From NCBI GenBank assembly GCA_030272585.1, contig BSYQ01000009.1, forward strand, positions 2,976,001 to 3,040,000: a stretch of 64,000 nt of DNA, in the 5' to 3' direction. The DNA is from Bryopsis sp. KO-2023. Lineage: Eukaryota; Chlorophyta; Ulvophyceae; Bryopsidales; Bryopsidaceae. The notes under the pieces were generated by a model. That model was not told the origin of the DNA. It worked only from the letters and a program-made list of their open reading frames with translations, and searched no databases. Below, in pieces: positions 56,685 through 64,000 of this stretch; within the stretch, counting starts at the first letter, position 1; every line of letters begins with the position of its first letter. The position numbers and the translations under genes are program-made.

Positions 56685-58124
56685 ATGCCACCGAAATCCT
56701 GTCCACGTGGTTGCTTATTTCGGAAAGATATGGTGAAAGAGAGTGAGGACGGGAAAGAGGAGCTGGCCGATGAGAAGGCGGCAGCTCGCCTCGTCGACTT
56801 GGAGGAGGAGTCTGATTCAGGGAGCGACGGGGCGTTCAATTTCCCCGACAACGTCCTGGCCGACGTGCTCGGGAAATTGCCAGGAAAATGCATCGCGCGA
56901 GCGTCGTGCGTGTGTCGACAATGGAGCAAGGTCGCGCTATCGGACCAGCGCCTATGGAAGACGGCATATTGCGCGGATTACGGCGACCAAGCGTTGAAAC
57001 GTCCGGAACTGAGTTGGAGGTCGTTGTATCACCTGGAGTGGACATGGCGCGGGAGAGGGAAATCGTTGTCGAGGAGTTTCGCCCCGCCGAGGGGTCCCGA
57101 CAACGATATCGCGCCGGACGTGAAGTGCGTGGACTTTAACCGAAAGATTCTGGTGGCGGGGGACGATACTGGCGTGATTCACATCTGGGACATGCAGACG
57201 CGCGAGCACAAAGGAGCCGTCCGGCTTGGGAAGAACCAAACCGTGGCGTGTTGTTTGCAAGTTCACGAGAGCATGGTGGTTTCTGGGTGTGAGGATGGGA
57301 CGATCCGGGTATGGGACACGGAGGGGTTGAGGTGCACGCACTTGTTCCGCGGACACGAGGGCCCCGTTTTGTGCGTTCAATTCCTGCCGGGCATGATCGT
57401 GTCGGGGTCCCACGATGCGAAAATCATGACCTGGGATCTCAATGCACCGGGCAGCAGCCCCAGGAAAAGGATCGGCGGGTTTGTGAAGCCGGTCAGATTC
57501 CTGCAGGCGAGCGGGAGGTGCATAGTGGGGGGCAGCGAGGATTCGGTGGGGGTCTGGGATGTGGACACCGGTCAAAGGATCAAGATGATCGGCTTGCTGG
57601 AAGACAGCGGATCGCTGAACAAAGTCCTGTTCGATGGGTGGAAAGTGGCGATCGGGGTTTCGGGGGAGAGCTTCCAGTGCATCGAGGTGTGGGATGTGGA
57701 GGGGGACCGGTGCGAGCGGATCCATTCCATTTACGTTTCCAGTCTGTCGTGTTTCACTCTGGACGGCATGCGCATCATCGGTCGGAAAATGACGTCCACC
57801 AAGATTTGCATGTGGGATTTGAAGAGCGGGAAACGGATCAAGACGCTGGGGGAGCATGAGGGGGATGTGGTGCATTTGAGCATGAGCGGGAAGAGGTTGG
57901 TGACGGCGTCCACCCACCGGATGATGGAAATCAGGGAGTGGGGTTGCCCGAAGCGAGTGAAATCCGTGGAGACCCAGGCGAACGAGTCAGACGAGGGAGG
58001 AGCTTCGACGGGGTGTTTCAGTTCGGAGCGTTTGGCGAAATTCACCAGGCAGAGCGCTAAGTTGATGAAGGTGTTTCAAAACAACCTGTACGGGGAAACG
58101 GCTACGTACTACTATGGGAATTGA
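56685..58124 (+). CDS. F-box/WD40-repeat protein
   Basis: One uninterrupted frame of 479 residues from this ATG; the frame is open to an earlier ATG at 56622 and has a later one near 56730. After an acidic leader comes an F-box (FPDNVLADVLGKLPGKCIARASCVCRQWSKVALSDQRLW), then at least six WD repeats with clear ends: GVIHIWD, GTIRVWD, AKIMTWD, DSVGVWD, CIEVWD and KICMWD. This is the layout of SCF substrate receptors such as CDC4/FBXW7: the F-box docks on SKP1 and the propeller holds a substrate, often a phosphorylated one. The target is unknown. It is one of the few intronless genes here and is richer in G and C than its surroundings. Confidence 0.88.
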   Translation: MPPKSCPRGCLFRKDMVKESEDGKEELADEKAAARLVDLEEESDSGSDGAFNFPDNVLADVLGKLPGKCIARASCVCRQWSKVALSDQRLWKTAYCADYGDQALKRPELSWRSLYHLEWTWRGRGKSLSRSFAPPRGPDNDIAPDVKCVDFNRKILVAGDDTGVIHIWDMQTREHKGAVRLGKNQTVACCLQVHESMVVSGCEDGTIRVWDTEGLRCTHLFRGHEGPVLCVQFLPGMIVSGSHDAKIMTWDLNAPGSSPRKRIGGFVKPVRFLQASGRCIVGGSEDSVGVWDVDTGQRIKMIGLLEDSGSLNKVLFDGWKVAIGVSGESFQCIEVWDVEGDRCERIHSIYVSSLSCFTLDGMRIIGRKMTSTKICMWDLKSGKRIKTLGEHEGDVVHLSMSGKRLVTASTHRMMEIREWGCPKRVKSVETQANESDEGGASTGCFSSERLAKFTRQSAKLMKVFQNNLYGETATYYYGN

Positions 58125-61100
58125 AAGGAGGTCGTATGTCTATATATAGAGCGTGAGGGTGTGTAGAAGGGTTGCCTAATGATCAAAGGGAAAAAAGGAA
58201 AAGAGAGGGGGGGGGGGGTTAATCAACGTGAACCTGGCAGGTGAAAAATTTTAGCATAAAAATATCAGCGGGAGCAAAAGAAGCCGAATAGGAGAATGTA
58301 TGGTTTGGGGCTTGGAGGTTGATGTTAGAGAGGATCAATCAAATCAAAAAGAACTTTCTAAAGGCGATACAAAGAACAGGGAAAAAAAAAATGAGAAAAG
58401 AAAAGATAAAAAACAAACTAATAAGACGTTAAGATAGAGGAGGAGGGGAGGTGGGTGGGGAAAAAACAATCCTGTTTTTTTTTTTAACAGAAGGAAAAGA
58501 GAGAGAGAGAGAGAGAGAGAGAATTTAACCAATTTTTCGTTCAGCTAATTCATGGATGAACAGCTTTTTTTTTTTTTCTTATTGCTCTTTTTTTTTTTTT
58601 TGCGTTTTACGCATTCAAAAAAAATCCCTTGAGGGAGAAAATATATATACTACTTGTGTAGTTCTGATCTTTTTTTTTTTTTTTTTTGGGGGGGGGGGGG
58701 GGGGGAGCGAAAGACTATGATCTAAAATTGTCATATGAGTAAAAACAGGGAGAATTATATATGTATGAAAGTGTTTTCTTTGTTCGTTTTTTGTTTTTTT
58801 TTTCTTTTTGTTTCCCTTTTTTTTCCAGCCTCTCTTTTCTTTATTTATTTGGCATAGGCTCAACTGTCGGTTTCTAAAATTAAAAAAGAAAAAAAAAAAT
58901 GTTGTGCGTTTTCCATGTTAGAAACGACACTTATGGAGGTCACTTATGGAAAAAAAAAAATTATATATACATACTTGAAATAGGTTTTGAATACATATGC
59001 ATATGTGTATGCATTGGAAAAAAGAAAATGGGAAAAAAAAAGAACCGGCATTAGATGGGTGGGTTTTATGGTGGTTGAAGGAGGATGGATGAGCGATTTC
59101 TTTTGGGAAACTTGATTGATGGTTAAAAAAAAAAGAGAGAGAGAGAGAGAGTTGAAGGGTGGCTTTTTCACAGATTAATGGATCAAATATGCGAGGCATT
59201 TCTCTGTGTGCGTGTGTTTTTTCTCTCTCTTTTGGTTTTTTATATATATATAGATATATGTGTGTGTGTGTGTATAATTTTATTGCTTTTGAGTGTGTTC
59301 TCAAAGGATTTGGTTCGTTTTTTCTTTTTTTTTTCTTTTTTGAAATTCTCTTGCCGGAGAAATCTTCCTCCACCTGCCAGATTTTTTTTTTTTTTTAATT
59401 GCTTTTCCTTTTCAGTTTTGCTCGGAGGAAGACTTCTCTTTTTCGATTTTTGATATTTGGAGAAAAAGAAAAGAAAAAGAACAAAACAAAACATTCCCCC
59501 CATTTTCACCACCTTTTTTTTTTGTTTTTTGTTTTTTAACGGTGATAAAGAAATTCTTTTTTGGGGGAGTTTATCAAAAAAAGGATATGGTTTATATATA
59601 TATATGTGTGTGCGCTTCTCTGTGGAGTGCTTTACATTTTTATGTTTTCAAATTTTCTGAACTTGGTACAATGGATTGGAGTGGTTTTGTGTTTTTTTTT
59701 TGTCGGACTTCAGGAAAGCCGATCGTGACATGAAAAAAAGAATACATGAAAAAAAAAAAAGAAAAAAAAAATTGTGGATTGAATGTTGATTATAATGAGT
59801 GCCCGTGAGGCTTTTTTTTTGTTCCACCATAGGGGGGTTTATTTTGCTTAACACCACACACACACTCCTAAAAATTTAGGAGAAAAAAAAAACAAACCTA
59901 TTCCCCCTCCCTTGCCTTGCTGCAATCTTTCCTTTGTTTTTTTAAAAAAGCTTTGGTAAAAATATTCTACTTTTTTTTTTTTAAGGGGCTTGGTAAGGAT
60001 TGGGGGGGTGGTTACGTGTGTGCGTGTCCGAGTGTTTGGGTTTCTTTTTTTTTTTCCTTTTAGATTATTCAATTGTGGGGCTTTTTTTTTTGTTTTGGTT
60101 GGATGGGAGGGGGGCGATGGTGCTTTTGTCGAAAAATTTCGGTCGCAACAGACCGATAATATGCAAAAAAAGGAAAGAAGGTAGCAGCGAAGAAAGAAAC
60201 AATAAAAAATATAACATTCTTCTTCTTCGAATATGGAGAATTCGATCGGAATCGAGCTCCTTTTTTTTTCTCCTCATATCGTGTTTTTTTCCCATCTGGA
60301 TAATACTCTTTTGGATGATTTATTTGTGTGTGTGTTTTTTTTCCTCCCCTTCTTTGCTTGAGGGGAGGAAGAAAAAAAAAAGCACTACGTTGTAAGAAAT
60401 GGAATGGAATGTCTTCGAAACTTGTTGGTTTTAGATTGTATATATGGACTAACAAAAAGCGAGGTTGGGTCTGACACCATTCTTCAACACTGCACTTCCT
60501 CAATCGTGTATTTAGTGTAGCCACACTTTTTCCATAATTATGGCAGGAATTCTAGAAAACAGAAAATAGTGTGGCCCACGCTATTTAATCCACAGTTTTG
60601 ATTGAATAGTGTTTTGGCTTTCCATGAATTAATATCTCCCACACTGTTACTGGGGAAACACTAGAAAAAGATCCACACTAGATACGAGTGAGGGTGTAGT
60701 TTATCAGCAAAGTTGGCTTGCACCCAGTCCTCCAAACTTGCCATCATAAAATCATAGCTGAAATTTTCAAAAACAAAACTGTGTACGAGGGGATCCCTCT
60801 CAACATAACCAAAGAATTCTCTGTTTCATAAGAATATGATTTGATGTACAGATAGGTCTCCAAACAAATAGTGAAAAATTGTTGAATTTAGAGCGGAGTG
60901 TTCATAACCTCTCAGCCTTTGGTGTTTTGAGGGGGGCAGAGAAGATGGAGGTCATGATTTGCAGCAACAGAATTGGGATTTCTTTTAACAACCTTTTTTC
61001 CTTCTTCAAGACTGGAAATTGCCAGGGCCATATTACATAACATCAACAATAGGATTGAAACAGTGAGACTTTTTTTTAATAATATATATTTTTATATTTT

Positions 61101-61612
61101 CAATATGGAGATTGCTGATCGGGAACAGCAACACCAGGGTTTTTTGCAGTGGCACATTTTCATTTTTTTTTTCTAGGTTATTGCAAAGTGGACTGAAACA
61201 ATCTTGTACCGAAACAAACATTGGCAGTTGTATGGTGTCTGCGTGCATGACTTGCATACAGAAATCAGCCTTTAATTCCAAATGGCTCCACCACCACCAC
61301 CATTGCGGTGCATTTTTGGAATCAAACAGTTCAGCTTTGCTTTCTCGTGCACCAAATGAAACCGGGAAGAGTTTACCAAAAAGAAGGTTTTGATAAAAAT
61401 GGAGCAATTTTTTCTGGTATCAACTACCATTAAACTACGTTTCGATGTAAACTACGAGCGTTAATCTCTACTTGTACTCAACTCTACTCTACTTTTTTTT
61501 TTTTTAAACCCCCAGGGGCACCATTTTGTGTCGTTTCAAGGACCTTCCTTTTTTTCCTTTTTTCTTCCCCTTAATAATTCTTCTGCTTTTTTTCCCCATC
61601 CACCCACATCCA
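58125..61612. other. Long simple-sequence intergenic region
   Basis: About 3.5 kb rich in T-runs, GA runs (58499-58521, 59135-59150) and TA/GT runs (near 59241-59273). The predicted frames are F, K and R runs and I reject them. A more normal stretch at 60400-61450 holds no recognisable gene. Confidence 0.6.
58670..58705. repeat. T18-G18 homopolymer junction
   Basis: Eighteen T are followed immediately by eighteen G. Confidence 0.9.
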
Positions 61613-63620
61613 TCAACTGGTCATATCACTTTTCAGCCTGGCAAGCTGCCTTTTCACTCTAGCTAGATCGACGTCACCATCTTCCTCAAACTTTTTATGC
61701 TGTGCACTGATACACATCACTTTTTGGGCCACAGAATAGGCCACGGCTAATTCCCCCCCGCCCGATCCTTCCCCACCACTCTCAACACTTTCTGTTTCAC
61801 GGAATAGCTTTTTTGCTATTTTTGTGGCCCTGGTCAGCACCTCGTCGGGAAAAGATACGATTCTGGCCAGCATTATCCCGTAATGAATTTCGTCTTTTTC
61901 TGCTGGAACTGCGGGTTTCAGCTTCCACGAGAAATTCAAGCCCATGCGGGAAGTGGAAACCTCGAATCTATGCACTCTGGATTTGCAAGAAGAATCACAC
62001 TTAATTGCAATGGAAAAAAAATACACGAAATTAAAATCTGTTTCGTGGGGGCTGGCTGTGTTTTTTAATTCGCAAGGTTTGAATCTTTTCATTGTGTGAA
62101 ACCACAGCATGCTCAAGAAAAATGCTTTTGAACTCATTCTGCGGTATTTTTTATTTTTTTTAGAATCAGAAGTGAACTATCCTTGGAACCTTTTTTTTTT
62201 CTAGGAAAAAAAGAGTTGTTTCTTATTTGCTTTTTTTTTCACATTTTATTAAATTTCTCACAGGTAGCATCACCGTTTTCCAGAAATTATTCTATTGCGT
62301 TGTTTTTTCAGACCTTTTTTCTCAACCCAGATCATCGAATCCCCCAAAAAAGCCACCGAAAAAGAATAAAAAATTATTCCGGCACGAAAACACATCTTTT
62401 TTCACAGTCCCCACCCCTCCCCCCTCAAGGTTTTCCTTTTGCAGCATCAGTTTTCTTTCTTTCTTTTCTTCCCTAAAAAAAAAAAAAAAAAAAATTCAAA
62501 CTTATTTCACATCGAGTTTCACTCACTTGCAACTGGGGTAGAGCCTTGCCAGATCTGGCAACCTCCCAAAATGGGTCGCCAGCAATGCATGCGTCCCTGT
62601 GCTGATGAATTTCTCGCAAACGGCCCATGCTATTCCCACCCCATCTGCCGTGGAAGTCGCCCTGCCCAGCTCGTCGATGATGACTAAACTCCTCTTAGTC
62701 AGGTTTATCATGATTTGAGCCATTTCTTGCATTTCCACCATGAAGCTGCTGGAGTTCGTCTCGATGCTGTCCAGAGTGCCTATGCGGGTGAACAGCCGAT
62801 CGCATGGTGTGAAAGAAACGAAATCGGCAGGGACGAAACACCCCACCTGAGCCATTATGATTATCAAAGCAACCTGGGAAAAAGCAAAAAACAATAATAG
62901 AAGAATTAGATGAACAAATTGAACAGAAAAAATTCAGATAAGAAATTAGACACATGTATATGTGTGAGGAAAATCTACGCATTCCATCAGAGTGATGGGA
63001 CGTTTTCCCTGTTTCTTTTATTGAGTACTTAAAAAAAAGAAAGACGATTTTTCCATCTCTGTGTGGTTAATCAATGATGAGTTAAAAAAACCTCCAAAAT
63101 TGGTTTTTTTTACTACAATACGTTGCATTCTTTTACTAAGAAAAAAATAAATAAAGGGCAAAAAAAAAATTGCATCGAGAACGAGTAAAAACATGTCACT
63201 GTGGATCCAAAATAATTTATTTTTTTCCCCTCAAACCTAAAAACGAGATGCTTGCTTTATTTGCCCCCTATGAAGTAGACCTACAATAAAAACCAACAAA
63301 GAAAACAGAACCTGTTTCAAGTAGGTTGATTTTCCGCTCATGTTCGGCCCAGTGATGATGTGGCAATTCATGCAGTCCGAAATAAAAGTGTCATTGGGCT
63401 GTACATCGTTTGCAGCGTTTCTTTCCAAGATGGGGTGCCGGCCTTGTTGAATCGCGATCGGCCCACCTTCCCCTTGGAGTCTAGGTCTGACATAGGGGTT
63501 TTTGCTGCTGGTGACCACCAGGGCGAAGGAAAACAGCATGTCCAACAGCGATAAATTGTCGATCAATTTTCTCAGCATCCCGATGTGCTGGAGAACCGTG
63601 GAGGCCGCACCCTCCAAGCC
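61613..63620 (-). CDS. MSH4: MSH4, meiotic MutS homologue (C-terminal exons, partial)
   Basis: Three exons in phase, 63620-63312, 62873-62527 and 61976-61613; the upstream part lies beyond the window. The first ends with YVRPRL, IQQGRHPILER and the Walker A loop TGPNMSGKSTYLKQ. The second has MAQVGCFVPAD, the IETNSSSFMVEM segment characteristic of MSH4, Walker B LVIIDELGRATSTADG and the switch ATHFGRL. The last is the dimerisation tail. With MSH5, MSH4 forms a clamp that stabilises crossover intermediates in meiosis; it does not repair mismatches. Family members usually have RGT after DELG; here it is RAT, a mild change. The organism therefore very probably has a meiotic cycle. Confidence 0.92.
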
Positions 63621-64000
63621 CTACTGAGATTATACATATACATTTTTTTTAAACATACACTGATGAAATTTTGAATTTGGTAAGAGAACTCTTTCACCAC
63701 CACCATTTTTTTTCTAAAAAATGCAATTGTGGAAGGTTTTCTAGAGCTGACTATGTAGCTGGATATTTTCTCAAGTTCTTGGCCTTTTTTGGGCAAGTTC
63801 GCCTAATGTAAATTAAACATTCATTCACAATTTCTTTGATATATTTATATGTGTGTGTGTGTGCTTTTTTTCATTGGCTTTTTGGAGGGGGGAGGGTGAA
63901 TGATTGTATCCTTCTTTTCAAAACAAAAAGATTACGATAAAAAAACTCAGGTATGATTATTAGTTTCGTTTTTTTCAAGATTTGAACAGTTGGGGTACCA
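63621..64000. other. MSH4 intron, right edge
   Basis: Upstream of the first visible MSH4 exon; T-rich with a GT run near 63850-63862. No further exon was recognised, so this is most likely intron. Confidence 0.5.

Noticed and set aside
56952-57917. 321-codon minus frame antisense to the F-box/WD40 gene
   Set aside because: Shadow of a real coding exon; the product is a His/Pro/Arg-rich sequence without domains.

Overview
The window is nuclear DNA of a green-lineage eukaryote that makes flagella. Genes are split by GT-AG introns with T-rich acceptors. They include the photosystem II subunit PsbP and plant-type families (exocyst SEC5, a U-box/armadillo protein, an ankyrin/Raf-like kinase, a GH5 mannanase) beside BBS2, a BBSome subunit found only in ciliated lineages. 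A streptophyte alga with flagellate sperm (a charophyte) fits best; this is inference from gene content. Intergenic DNA and introns are full of homopolymer and dinucleotide runs.

Layout. 1-571 (+): 3' end of an EF-hand gene. 801-7066 (-): SEC5, 16 exons. 7432-8301 (-): intronless UPF0739/C1orf74-like gene. 8830-11417 (+): U-box/armadillo protein, 5 exons. 13454-14257: short inverted-repeat DNA transposon with a TA duplication. 15505-17551 (-): secreted GH5 endo-mannanase with a PAN-like tail. 18441-19890 (+): coiled-coil RING protein. 23573-27014 (+): ankyrin-repeat kinase. 27841-43756: nested mobile DNA. 44614-46485 (-): PSBP. 47054-48946 (-): FPGS. 49216-52478 (-): BBS2. 53530-54933 (-): F-box-like leucine-rich-repeat protein. 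56685-58124 (+): F-box/WD40 protein. 61613-63620 (-): last three exons found of MSH4, running off the right edge. For most spliced genes I checked that successive exon phases agree.

The mobile block has two layers. The outer unit is bounded by two identical 185-bp direct repeats (27846-28030, 43567-43751) and a duplicated ATGGG. Its 4.9 kb of own sequence carries decayed pieces of host genes (a PRP16-type splicing helicase and a protein kinase) and, at its right end, a run of about a dozen small hairpins, most with a TCCC loop. A 10.6-kb Ty3/Gypsy element (32580-43209, target duplication CCTTG) landed inside that hairpin run and split it. Its near-identical LTRs mark it as young.

The genes serve ordinary cell biology: secretion and wall remodelling (SEC5, mannanase), ubiquitin transfer (U-box, RING and two F-box-type proteins), photosynthesis (PsbP), folate (FPGS), cilia (BBS2), meiosis (MSH4) and signalling (EF-hand, kinase). 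I see no operon-like unit. The least explained structure is the hairpin array at 32.4-43.5 kb.
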